Positions 7,395-17,163 of a stretch of 64,000 nt of DNA are shown piece by piece. The DNA comes from Eutrophocola salsuginis (GTDB taxonomy: Bacteria > Pseudomonadota > Gammaproteobacteria > Pseudomonadales > Pseudohongiellaceae). The translations under genes were made by a program, and so were the position numbers. Location of the stretch: positions 1,426,001 through 1,490,000 of the forward strand of contig JAYQTB010000004.1 of the NCBI GenBank assembly GCA_038147195.1, read 5' to 3'. Numbering within the stretch: position 1 is the stretch's first letter; each line of letters starts with the position of its first letter. The notes under the pieces are model-generated. The model ran no database searches, was not told the origin of the DNA, and worked only from the letters and a program-made list of their open reading frames with translations.

Positions 7395-9134
7395 TCACAG
7401 CGACAGCAGCGTATCTTCCAGCAACAGGGTTTGCACGGCCTGGTAATGCGACAGGAACACCTGTCCGTTGAGCGTTTGCAGGAAGTTGGTGCCCTCGAGA
7501 TGGTCCATCACCGGCCCCTTCACTTCCGAAAGATGAAAACCGATGCCCTGCTCTTCGAGGATCTCGTTGATCGACTCCATTACTTCCAGTGCGCTGATGT
7601 CGATCTCGTTGACGGCGGTGCACATAAGGATGACATGGCGCAGCTGTTTACGTTCGCTTAAATTCCTAAAAATTTCTTCCTCGATATACGACGCGTTGGC
7701 GAAGTACAGGCTTTCATCGATGCGCAGCTGGAGGATATCAGGGCTGGTTTCCACCTGGTGCCGTTTCACGTTGCGAAAATGCTTGGTGCCCTTGATCTCC
7801 CCCACCTCGGCGATATGAGGCCGCGAGGTCTTGTAAAGATGAAGCACCAGCGATGCGAGCACGCCCGTCGAGACGCCAATCTCCACCCCTGCCAGCAGGG
7901 TTACACTGATGGTCACTACCACCGCGATGAAATCATGCCTTGAATAGACCCAGGTTTTTTTCAGTATGGAAAAATCCACCAGCCCCAGTACGGCGATGAT
8001 GATGGTTGCGGCCAGCGTGGCCTTCGGCAGCAGCGCCAGATAACCGGTCAGCGTCATCGTAGCGATGGCGATGCCGAAGGCGGTGAAGAAACCGGCTGCG
8101 GGCGTTTGTGCACCGGCATCGAAATTCACCACCGAACGCGAGAATCCGCCGGTCACGGGGAAACCGCCAGACACCGCGGAGGCGATGTTGGCCGCGCCCA
8201 GCCCGATCAGTTCCTGGTCCAGGTTGATTTTCTGGCGGCGCTTCGCGGCCAGGGTCTTGCCTACGGAAACCGACTCCACGTAGCCGATGACAGAGATGAG
8301 AATGGCCGGCACAATCAGCTCCTGCACCATGGCCATGTCCCAAAATGGTATTACCAGCGATGGCAACCCGGCGGGAATCATGCCCACCAGCGCCACGCCC
8401 TGGTCGCCCAGGCCGGCGGAGCCCGCCCAGACGATCGTGATAACCACCGCCATGACCGGCGCCGCCTTGGTGACGATCCCGGCGGTAAACGTCGAAACAC
8501 CGAACGCGGCAAGGCCAGCTTTGAGCCACAGGCGGGCGGCGGCGAGAAAGCACAGGGCAAACAGGCCGACGGACAATGTGGCACCGTTGGTGTCGCCCAG
8601 ATTTTCGCCAAGCGTTAAGAACAGTTCGGGGATGTTGTCGCCATCGGCATTGACGCCAAAAATGTGGCGAACCTGCCCGAGCGCGATGATAATGCCTGAT
8701 GCCGTGATGAAACCCGACACGACCGGGTGCGACAGGAAGTTGGCCATGAAGCCGAAACGCAGAATGCCGAGGATGAGGAGGAACAGGCCCGACAGTATGG
8801 CCAGCAACATGGCTGCCTGCAGGTATTCGGTCTGAGTCGTCAGCCCCAGGCTTGCGATGGACGATGCCGTCATCAACGAGGCGACAGCAACCGGTCCCAC
8901 CGCAAGCGTGCGGCTGCTACCGAACACGGCATACAGTACCAGCGGCAGCATGCTGGCATAAAGCCCGACTTCCGCGGGAACACCCGCCAGCAGGGCATAG
9001 GCCAGCGACTGCGGCACCAGCATGATGGTAACGATGACCGCGGCCACCAGGTCGTCGGTCAGTGTCCTGGCATCATAGGTACGTAACCAGTCGATGCAGG
9101 GTAAGTACTTGGCCAGTTGCGATGACGCCTTCAT
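7395..9134 (-). CDS. SulP family inorganic anion transporter with STAS domain
   Basis: 579 residues. The N-terminal 420 or so hold 10-14 membrane segments with the SulP signature around residues 30-55 (VPQSLAYALLAGVPAEVGLYAS). The C-terminal region from about residue 440 is a cytoplasmic STAS domain (LRIDESLYFANASYIEE, then MCTAVNEIDISALEVM). The family carries sulfate, bicarbonate, chloride or dicarboxylates, and the substrate is not readable. It directly follows the sulfide:quinone oxidoreductase gene (11 bases apart, same strand), so a sulfur-oxyanion role is the natural inference. Confidence 0.92.
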   Translation of the reverse strand: MKASSQLAKYLPCIDWLRTYDARTLTDDLVAAVIVTIMLVPQSLAYALLAGVPAEVGLYASMLPLVLYAVFGSSRTLAVGPVAVASLMTASSIASLGLTTQTEYLQAAMLLAILSGLFLLILGILRFGFMANFLSHPVVSGFITASGIIIALGQVRHIFGVNADGDNIPELFLTLGENLGDTNGATLSVGLFALCFLAAARLWLKAGLAAFGVSTFTAGIVTKAAPVMAVVITIVWAGSAGLGDQGVALVGMIPAGLPSLVIPFWDMAMVQELIVPAILISVIGYVESVSVGKTLAAKRRQKINLDQELIGLGAANIASAVSGGFPVTGGFSRSVVNFDAGAQTPAAGFFTAFGIAIATMTLTGYLALLPKATLAATIIIAVLGLVDFSILKKTWVYSRHDFIAVVVTISVTLLAGVEIGVSTGVLASLVLHLYKTSRPHIAEVGEIKGTKHFRNVKRHQVETSPDILQLRIDESLYFANASYIEEEIFRNLSERKQLRHVILMCTAVNEIDISALEVMESINEILEEQGIGFHLSEVKGPVMDHLEGTNFLQTLNGQVFLSHYQAVQTLLLEDTLLSL

Positions 9135-9145
9135 ACGGGCAAGGC

Positions 9146-10396
9146 TCAGCTATCGATTTCTGATAGCTTGAGCGGCGACACCAGGGTTTCCCTGCCCTTG
9201 AGCATGCCATCCCAGTACAGCTTCGGCATGATCACCTTCTTCAGGAACCACGCCAGCCAGGTCGGCTGAGTACCCTTGAGCAACCAGGTGGGCAGCGTCG
9301 GTGCCAGCTTGCCACCGTAACGAAACTCGGCCAGCACGATCTTGCCCTTCTCTACCGTTAGCGGGCAGGCACCGTAGCCATCATATCCATATACCTCCCT
9401 ACCCTGTCGTATGTCTTCTAGCACATTGCACGCCACTACCGGTGCCTGCTTGCGCACGGCCGCGGCGGTTTTCGCATTGGGACTGTTGGTGGCATCACCC
9501 AGTCCCCAGATGTTGGCGTACTTCTTGTGCTTGAGCGTGTTGGGGTCCACGTCAAACCAGCCGGCCGGGTCGGCCAGTGGGCTGCTGCGAATGAAATCAG
9601 GCGCCGTCTGCGGCGGGCACACGTGCAACATGTCGAAAGTGATTTCCACGGTTTCGGTGTTGCCGTCTTTGTCTGTCTTTTTGAACCACGCCGTTCTGGC
9701 CGAGCCATCCACTTTCACCAGGTTGTGGCCCAGTTGCAGCTTCACGTGGTACTTGTCGATGTACTTCTGCAGGGCGGGCACATAATCTGGCACACCGAAC
9801 AACACGCCGCCGGCGTTGTAGAAAGAAACCTCGATATTGTTCAGCACGTTGGTGCTGAGCCAGTGATCGGCAGACAGGTAGAGCGCCTTTTGCGGCGCAC
9901 CCGCGCACTTAATCGGCATAGGCGGTTGTGTGAAGACGGCCTTGCCGGTTTTCAGGGATTTCACCAGCTCCCAGGTGTAGGGCGCATAGTCGGGCAAGTA
10001 GTTCGAGGTGACACCGTTCTTGCCCAGGGTCTCACGCAGGCCCTCGACACCGTCCCAGTCCAGTTTCAGTCCTGGACAAACGATCAGTCTTTCATAGGTG
10101 ACCACACTACCGTCATCCAGTGTTATCGAGTTGCTTTCAGGATCGAAGGTCGCAACGGCATTTTTCAACCACCGTACCTTGCGTGGCATCACTCTGGACA
10201 TGTCACGCCGTGTCTGCGCCACGTTGAACACGCCGCCACCGACCAAGGTGAACCCTGGCTGGTAGTAATGGTCCGTCGCCGGATCGATGATGGTTATCTC
10301 GAGATCTGCCTGGCGTTTCAGCAGGCTGGTCGCTACTGAAATACCTGCACTGCCGCCGCCCACGATGACGATGGCGCTGGATTTACTCTGGTTCAT
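9146..10396 (-). CDS. sqr: Sulfide:quinone oxidoreductase, type II (SQOR-like)
   Basis: A 416-residue flavoprotein that oxidises sulfide and passes electrons to the quinone pool at the membrane. The FAD site GGGSAG lies at 13-18. The two redox cysteines are Cys164, in the diagnostic KCAGAPQK motif, and Cys344, in YGACPLTVEKGKIVLAEF. Cys107 in VCPGL is the third conserved one. CAGAPQK and the C-terminal pattern resemble the mitochondrial SQOR (type II) branch rather than the phototroph type I. No persulfide dioxygenase or rhodanese is adjacent. Paired with the SulP gene downstream. Confidence 0.9.
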   Translation of the reverse strand: MNQSKSSAIVIVGGGSAGISVATSLLKRQADLEITIIDPATDHYYQPGFTLVGGGVFNVAQTRRDMSRVMPRKVRWLKNAVATFDPESNSITLDDGSVVTYERLIVCPGLKLDWDGVEGLRETLGKNGVTSNYLPDYAPYTWELVKSLKTGKAVFTQPPMPIKCAGAPQKALYLSADHWLSTNVLNNIEVSFYNAGGVLFGVPDYVPALQKYIDKYHVKLQLGHNLVKVDGSARTAWFKKTDKDGNTETVEITFDMLHVCPPQTAPDFIRSSPLADPAGWFDVDPNTLKHKKYANIWGLGDATNSPNAKTAAAVRKQAPVVACNVLEDIRQGREVYGYDGYGACPLTVEKGKIVLAEFRYGGKLAPTLPTWLLKGTQPTWLAWFLKKVIMPKLYWDGMLKGRETLVSPLKLSEIDS

Positions 10397-10606
10397 GGCC
10401 CCCTCCTCTGCCCCGCCACTTGTCGGAGCTGTTAAAATCTTTCGTTTTTACATGAATGCATCGATAGACAGCTTCAGGAACACCCTGCCGTTTTCCTCGG
10501 CCTGAATTTCAGATTCAACGACCTGACACAAGCCCAAGATAGCCGTGTTGCGATGACGCGCACCACGCGTAGTCCAGACACGACTTACCCGGTCACCAAA
10601 GGCTAA

Positions 10607-11318
<712 letters not shown>

Positions 11319-11329
<11 letters not shown>

Positions 11330-13112
11330 TGCCTTCCTCTTCTTCCCGCCACTGCCTGCCAAGATAGGCTTCGATGACGCCCGGATTCCTCACGATAATG
11401 TCCGGGCTGCCTTCCGCCAGCAAAGAGCCATGGTCCAGCACAAGGAAGCGGTCCACCAACTGCACCATTGCCTGCATGCTGTGTTCGATGATAATGATGG
11501 TGATGCCGAGTCCACGGACACGGCGCAGGACTACCAACATTTCCTGCATAGCCTGCGGGTCGAGACCGGCGAGGATTTCATCCACCAGGATGAGCGTGGG
11601 TTTGGACGCCAGTGCACGCGCCAGTTCCATCAGGCGAAGTTCCTTGTTGGTGAGGTTGGCAGCTGGTAGGTCGAGGTGATCACGTAGCCCGACCAGGTGG
11701 ATGGCCGCCGAGGCATGCCGGCTGGCTTCGGATTTCGAACTCGTGTGTACATAGGCGCCAATCACGACGTTGTCGAGCACTGATAAATGAGTGAAAGGTT
11801 TCGGGACCTGGAATGTGCGCGCCATGCCGGCGGCACAACGGCGGTTCGGCTGCTGCCGTTTCAGCGACTGGCCGCGGAAAATGATATCGCCGCGGTCCGG
11901 GTGCAGGAAACCGTTGAGCAGGTTGAACAGCGTTGTCTTGCCGGCGCCGTTAGGGCCGATGATGCCAAGCAGCTCACCCTCGCGAACAGAAAAAGTCAGG
12001 TCGCTGGTGGCCTGCAGACCACCAAAGGATTTGGCTAGTCCGCTCACTTCCAGCACCGGCTTGCCGTCATGCGCCGGTGGCACCACCAGTAGCTCCTCGG
12101 TGACACCGAAGTCGGCCTCACTTGCGGTTGAGCCCAGCATGCGGAACGTGCCTGGTTTGCGAATAGCGCGCAGTTTCCACAGGATGCCTTCTGGGGCGAA
12201 CATTATGACGGCAATGATGGCCACGCCATAGATCACGCCCTGAATGCCGGGAAAATCCGCCGCGTAGCGTGCATACAGGATCTCGCTGAGCGGTACGAGA
12301 ATGAAGGCACCCAGCACCGGTCCCCAGAGCGTACCCACACCGCCAAACATAGCGAAGATCAACGCCTGTGCGGACACCAGCATGCCGAATACCGCCAGCG
12401 GCGTGACCACCAGCAGCACCACTGCGTAAAAACCGCCGGCGGCACCGGCGATGGCACCGCTGACCGTTATCGCTGCCAGCTTCCAGAACAACGTATCGAT
12501 ACCGGCTGCTTCCGCGGCATCTTCATCGAGCTTGATCGCCAACAGCGACATGCCGAACCGAGCGTGAGACAACACGGATGTGATGCCCAGTGCCAGCATC
12601 AACAGGATGAGGGCGATCACGATGTAATAGATCGGGTTTTCGAACTGCATGTATTTCAGTGGTGCATCCCGATGCATGGGCAATGCCACTTCCTGGTAAC
12701 CGAGCCATTCGAATACGTACAACAGCGCCAGCGGATAGGCGAGCATGGCGAGGGCGAAGTAATGCCCGCGCAGGCGAAAGGTAGGCATGCCGACCAGCAA
12801 GCCGGCGCCGGCGCCGGCCAGGGTGGCGAGCACGATGGTGATCCATGGATTCAAATCCCACACCATCGAACACAACGCCACCAGGTAGGCGCCAAGGCCG
12901 AAGAAGGCAGCGTGTCCAAAACTGACCAGGCCGCTGTAACCGGACAGCACGTTCCAGGACAACCCCATCACCGCCCACACGGGCACGATAGTCAAGATGA
13001 GCTGGTAGTAGGAATTGCTGGCCAGCAGCGCCAGCACGAGATAAACCAGGCCAAAAAGTCCGATGTGGAGCAGGTCCCGTTTCACCCCGGGGAGGTTGCT
13101 GAAAGTGTTCAT
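11319..13112 (-). CDS. Fused Liv-type permease/ATP-binding protein (LivM-LivG)
   Basis: One 597-residue chain combines two normally separate subunits. Residues 1-315 are a LivM-type permease with about eight to ten membrane segments and the family stretch LSGYSGLVSFGHAAFFGLGA. Residues 350-597 are a LivG-type ATPase with Walker A GPNGAGKTT at 386-394 and Walker B LILVDEILAGLDP near 507-519. The ABC signature is altered (LTNKELRLMELARAL in place of LSGGQ), as seen in some LivG lineages. Gene order LivH, LivMG, LivF on one strand with overlaps of 4 and about 11 bases argues for one importer. The binding protein is encoded apart at 5860-7071. Confidence 0.93.
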
Positions 13113-14068
13113 GCGGTGCGATCCCTGCGCCCGAAGAAGCCCTGCGGGCGGAACAGGATGACGGCGAGGAAACAGACAAAGATGACGGTGCCCTGTAATT
13201 GGTTAGGCAGGACGATGGCCGACACCTGTTGCAGGACGCCGATGCTGAGACCGCCAAGGAAGGCGCCACGGATGCTGCCAAGCCCGCCCAGCACCACGCC
13301 CGCATACATGATGATGACGTATTCCGTGCCAATATAAGGCTGGAAAGACACATTCGAGGCCAGAAGACCGCCACCAATGGCGGTGATACCGATACCGAAG
13401 CCGAAAGCAATGCGGTGTGCACGGTCGACATCGATACCCATATAGGTGGCGGCATCGGTATTGTCGGCGGCGGCGCGCAGCGACTTGCCCAGTCGGGTCT
13501 TCTCAATGAGGAGACCGAAGGCCATGACCACCAACAGGGCGATGACGGCCGAAATGGTCTGCGCCTGGTTGACAAAGACGCTGACTCGCTCACCCACCAT
13601 GGGGCCCCACTCCCAGGCACTGTAGGACAAATCGTTGCTGACCGATACCGGGTTGGAGCCGAACAGGAACAGGCCACCGTTCTGCAGCACCAAGGCGATG
13701 CCCAGTGTCAGAACCAGCTGCGCGTAATGGCCCTGGGCTTCGAGCTGGCTGGCCCGGCGCCCGGTAACCGCGCTGATAAGCACCTTGTGCAAGATGATCC
13801 CGAGCAGAAATACCGCGGGTCCCGACAGCACTGCAAGCACGAACGGAAACCAGAGCCCGTCGACCCAGACCTCTGCACCGAGCCAGGCGAAGCAGAAATA
13901 GGTGAAATACATGCCCAGCATCATGAACTCGCCCTGCGCGAAATTGATCACGCGCATGACGCCGAAGATGATGGTGAGGCCGACGCACATCAGCCCGTAC
14001 ATGCAACCGATCAGCAGCCCTGCAACGAGGGACTGGAGAACGTTTTCCAGAGTCTGCAGTGCATCCAT
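13109..14068 (-). CDS. livH: Branched-chain amino acid-type ABC transporter permease (LivH-like)
   Basis: 319 residues of mostly membrane helices, with the LivH hallmark near the N-terminus, MYGLMCVGLTIIFGVMRVINFAQGE, which forms the coupling region. It forms the heterodimeric inner-membrane channel with the permease half of LivMG. It overlaps the next gene by four bases (ATGA). The ligand is unknown; amides, branched-chain amino acids or aromatic acids are all carried by relatives. Confidence 0.93.
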   Translation of the reverse strand: MDALQTLENVLQSLVAGLLIGCMYGLMCVGLTIIFGVMRVINFAQGEFMMLGMYFTYFCFAWLGAEVWVDGLWFPFVLAVLSGPAVFLLGIILHKVLISAVTGRRASQLEAQGHYAQLVLTLGIALVLQNGGLFLFGSNPVSVSNDLSYSAWEWGPMVGERVSVFVNQAQTISAVIALLVVMAFGLLIEKTRLGKSLRAAADNTDAATYMGIDVDRAHRIAFGFGIGITAIGGGLLASNVSFQPYIGTEYVIIMYAGVVLGGLGSIRGAFLGGLSIGVLQQVSAIVLPNQLQGTVIFVCFLAVILFRPQGFFGRRDRTA

Positions 14069-14081
14069 GGGAAGTCTGTCG

Positions 14082-14294
14082 TTACTTCTTGCTTTTGCGG
14101 AATGGCATTGTGAGCAGGAACAGCCAGGTGGAAAATCTCATCAGCTTCATGCCCTTGCGGGCTTCTTCCGGAGTGAGCTTGGCGGTCATCGGCATGGACT
14201 GGAATATCTTGCCCTTGACCACCAGCTTGCCCCCGTCGTGTTCGATGGCAGTGACATCCATCAGCTCACTGCCGTCCTGCGAATAAATTTTCAT
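14082..14294 (-). CDS. Small conserved-looking hypothetical protein
   Basis: 70 residues, MKIYSQDGSELMDVTAIEHDG at the start, with a central KGKIFQSMPMTAKLTPEEARKG and a hydrophobic stretch (TWLFLLTMPF) near the basic C-terminus. No signal peptide. It is 13 bases upstream of livH on the same strand, so probably cotranscribed with the Liv transporter. No family recognised. Confidence 0.65.
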   Translation of the reverse strand: MKIYSQDGSELMDVTAIEHDGGKLVVKGKIFQSMPMTAKLTPEEARKGMKLMRFSTWLFLLTMPFRKSKK

Positions 14295-14413
14295 ACAACG
14301 ATCCCGTTACTGCAGATATTTTTAAAATTTACACTCAGCAATGTCGGATATCGCTACTGCACAGCTTAATGCTACAGAGGGTATATTTCGACCTACTCGT
14401 ACCCATGCCGAGC

Positions 14414-15991
14414 CTATTGAATCACCTTGTCGAAATCCATGCCCATCTGATCGAACATGGTCATGGCCGTGCCACGGCCGGCACCAAAGACGCCACCGCC
14501 AGGATGCTGGAAGGGTCCCACCAGGTAAAGGCGTTCGATGCCGGGCACAGTGTTCTTGCCCAGCTCCGGGGTCGGGCGATGGGCGCCGAACTGGTACAGG
14601 TACGGGGCGACACCGTGGATGTCGCCTTTCTGGAAGCTGGCGGAGGTGCGTTCCATGTCCAGCGGTGAATCGCAATGCCAGCCGAGGATGATGTCGCGGC
14701 TGAGATTCGGTACATAAGGCTTCATGTTGGCGAGCATGTGATCAGCGAATTCATCCTTGTGCTTGTCCCAGGCCGCCGCGCCTTCACCCGGGTACTCGTA
14801 AGGGCAATAGTCCCAAGCATGCATGGTAGCTTTGCCTGCAGGTGCGCGTGACGGGTCGATGTTGGTAGCCGAGCCGAGTGCACACAGGGAATGCTTGGGG
14901 ATGCGGCCGTAACGCAGGTCATCAAAATGGTCGCGCAAGACGTTGATGCTCTCCGGCAGCAGTTCGATCATCATGGCCTCTTTCACGCGATCACCTGCGG
15001 CAAACTGCAGCGGCTCGTTGAGTGCGGCGTGAATGGTGAACACGCAGTTGGCAGACAATTCCACTTTTGCTGCAGTCTGGGCGACGAAGGGGTCCAGGCC
15101 TTCCACCATCTTCGGCAGCAGGTGCGGGTGTATTGCGCCAATCACCCCATCTTTTGCCTGGATTTCGCGACCGTCCTCTGTGACCACGGATACGGCGCGC
15201 CCGCCGGACACTTTCACCTTGCTGACAGAGATACCAGTGAGCACTTCACCGCCGTGGTCCTCGATGCAGTTCACCAGCGCCTGGCTGAGCATGCCACTGC
15301 CGCCCTTGGCGACACCGATGCCGTATTTTTCCAGCCATCCGAGGAACATGAACGGGCCGATGCCTGTGCCCTTTTCCTCCGGTCCGGTGAGATTCTCGCT
15401 CACCATGCGCAGAAAATGTAGGCGTACACGTTCGTCCTGGAAATATTCCATGACCACGTCGTAGGCGCTCTTCATCATGATGGCCATGATCTCCTGACCC
15501 TCACGGCTCTGGTCCATCATGGCGTACATGGCGCCGACGGGTGCCGGTGGTGTATACAACGTGCCCACCAAGGCGGGCAGTATGCCTGCCGCTTTGTCGG
15601 AGAAGCGCCGGTAACTTTCTGCGTCACTGGCGGAGAACTTCGCGATCTCTTCGATATTCTTGTCGCGGTCGGTGTGGATGGCCAGGGTCTGGCCATCAGG
15701 AAATACGGAGATCATCGGGATGGTCGGATGGATATACTCGAGACCGTATTTGGACATCAGGCCGAGTTCGTCATTGACGATCATGGGGTTGGCCTGGATG
15801 AAGATGTGGGCCATGGAATGCTGGTCGTGCTTGAAGCCCGGCAGGGTCAGCTCGCGTGTGACCACGCCGCCGCCGATCCAGTCCTGGCGCTCCAGAACCA
15901 GTACCTTCTTGCCGGCCTTGGCCATGTAGGCCGCCGCCACGAGACCATTGTGGCCGGAACCGATAGCCACTACATCATATGCATCTGACAT
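14414..15991 (-). CDS. FAD-dependent oxidoreductase (CrtI/PYROXD2-like)
   Basis: 525 residues. A dinucleotide-binding motif opens the protein (IGSGHNGLVAAAYMAKAG), followed by the FAD ribose-binding LERQDWIGGG. At the C-terminus the typical LYLVGPFQHPGGGVFGAGRG closes the FAD site. This places it in the phytoene-desaturase/PYROXD2 group of flavin amine-oxidase-like proteins. No carotenoid genes are nearby, so pigment synthesis is unlikely and the substrate is unknown. It lies upstream of the liv operon with about 120 bases between. Confidence 0.85.
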   Translation of the reverse strand: MSDAYDVVAIGSGHNGLVAAAYMAKAGKKVLVLERQDWIGGGVVTRELTLPGFKHDQHSMAHIFIQANPMIVNDELGLMSKYGLEYIHPTIPMISVFPDGQTLAIHTDRDKNIEEIAKFSASDAESYRRFSDKAAGILPALVGTLYTPPAPVGAMYAMMDQSREGQEIMAIMMKSAYDVVMEYFQDERVRLHFLRMVSENLTGPEEKGTGIGPFMFLGWLEKYGIGVAKGGSGMLSQALVNCIEDHGGEVLTGISVSKVKVSGGRAVSVVTEDGREIQAKDGVIGAIHPHLLPKMVEGLDPFVAQTAAKVELSANCVFTIHAALNEPLQFAAGDRVKEAMMIELLPESINVLRDHFDDLRYGRIPKHSLCALGSATNIDPSRAPAGKATMHAWDYCPYEYPGEGAAAWDKHKDEFADHMLANMKPYVPNLSRDIILGWHCDSPLDMERTSASFQKGDIHGVAPYLYQFGAHRPTPELGKNTVPGIERLYLVGPFQHPGGGVFGAGRGTAMTMFDQMGMDFDKVIQ

Positions 15992-16149
15992 TGAAACCCC
16001 CTTGGGACAACTCTGAATTCTGGTGACAACAGCTTCAGGGAAAGCTGGAGATACAAGGATTTATTTATTATCTTTACTTTTCGTCATACGAAAGCATCGC
16101 CGCAGAGGCGAAAAGACAAGCATAGCAAAAAACCGTGGAGAATCTCGAT

Positions 16150-16560
16150 ATGTCAGACGCAGAAAAACAAAATGAAACCCTGGTGAGAAACTTCTTTGAG
16201 ACCCTAAGCGCCGGGGATCTAGAAAAGCTGCGCGGCATGTTCCGCGAGAATGCCTGCTGGACCGCCATGTCCAAGGATATACCGGGTGCGGGTGCGCATC
16301 CCGGTCGCGACCACATCATCGATGAATTCCTGGCGCCCGTCAGGGGACTGTTTGTCGACGGAGACCCTAAGGTACTCATTCACAAGCTGACCGCCAAGGA
16401 CAATATGGTCTACGCCGAAACCCAGGCCGTTGGCACTTTCCAGCACGGCCAGATTTACGACAACCTGTATTGCTGGGCCTTCGAGATCATCGACAATCAG
16501 ATCGACCAGATCCGCGAATACATGGACAGTCACTATATAATGAGTGTTGTTCCGAGTTAA
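16150..16560 (+). CDS. NTF2/SnoaL-like protein
   Basis: 136 residues from the ATG at 16150, which has GGAG about nine bases upstream; a GTG at 16135 is the alternative. The pattern, an N-terminal helix (ETLVRNFFETLSAGDLEKLRG) followed by FRENACWTAMS and a final beta strand ending REYMDSHYI, is that of the SnoaL-like/limonene-epoxide-hydrolase branch of the NTF2 fold. Such proteins are isomerases, cyclases, hydratases or mere binders; the reaction cannot be told. It is divergent from the FAD oxidoreductase gene, a possible partner. Confidence 0.8.
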   Translation: MSDAEKQNETLVRNFFETLSAGDLEKLRGMFRENACWTAMSKDIPGAGAHPGRDHIIDEFLAPVRGLFVDGDPKVLIHKLTAKDNMVYAETQAVGTFQHGQIYDNLYCWAFEIIDNQIDQIREYMDSHYIMSVVPS

Positions 16561-16649
16561 ATTTCCCCACAGGGACCATACTACTCACGGTTTTCTCTCA
16601 AGATTTCAGGAAGGCGCCGTGATGATCTTGGTTCCGAGCAGGCAACTTG

Positions 16650-16799
16650 TCATTTCAACTCATCCCGCAACCGGATGAGCTGGCCCTCGTAATGCACGCC
16701 ATCCCCGTAATCGGAAAGCTCGTGGTAGTGTCGATAGCTCCCACGCACCTTTCGAGTGAGCTTGATCGGGCACCAATATTGCCCGGTCTGCGCGATCAC
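16650..16799 (-). CDS. Small hypothetical ORF (49 aa) or gene fragment
   Basis: GTG-initiated frame beginning VIAQTGQYWCPIKLTRKVRG and ending LIRLRDELK, directly after an in-frame stop. The composition is protein-like (WCPIK, HYHELSDYGDG), suggesting a real small protein or the 3' end of an older gene. No family recognised. It is 41 bases downstream of another small minus-strand ORF. Confidence 0.3.
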   Translation of the reverse strand: MIAQTGQYWCPIKLTRKVRGSYRHYHELSDYGDGVHYEGQLIRLRDELK

Positions 16800-16840
16800 T
16801 TAGCTCGCAGCTTTGAGGACAGCAGCCAGGGAATGACCAG

Positions 16841-16975
16841 CTACTTCAGTTTGCGGAGCACCTCTTCCACCTCAATCTCGAAGCGCACATGGATGCGGTG
16901 TAGGTGATGGCGGAATTTTTTCTGCTGTCTTTCCAGTTTGGCGATATTGTCCGCAATTTCGTTGACATGGTTCAT
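16841..16975 (-). CDS. Small hypothetical coiled-coil ORF (44 aa)
   Basis: Reads MNHVNEIADNIAKLERQQKK and ends EVEEVLRKLK: a highly charged helix with heptad-like spacing. GGGGA lies six bases before the ATG. The codon use resembles genuine genes. No homologue recognised; it could be a small helical regulator or an antitoxin-like partner. It sits in the 600-base gap 16561-17163 with the 49-aa ORF, and the rest of that gap shows nothing. Confidence 0.4.
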   Translation of the reverse strand: MNHVNEIADNIAKLERQQKKFRHHLHRIHVRFEIEVEEVLRKLK

Positions 16976-17163
16976 GATCGTCCCCGAGTTCCCTGTAACC
17001 AATTACCAGCATATAATTCCGCGCCAGTCGCAGCCGCATTATCACATACGGTGATTAGCGGTATGGCAAATACCACCTTCGTCGGATATCTTCGCACTCA
17101 GAATTTTTCTTTTTCATTCCGCCCCATGCAGCAACATGGAGACGTACGAGCCTCTCGAGAAGT

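Noticed and set aside
10448..10606. 52-codon open stretch in frame with the end of the LivF gene, ending LKLSIDAFM
   Set aside because: It has no start codon or ribosome site and is short enough to occur by chance; LivF already has a normal length. A read-through or remnant cannot be excluded.
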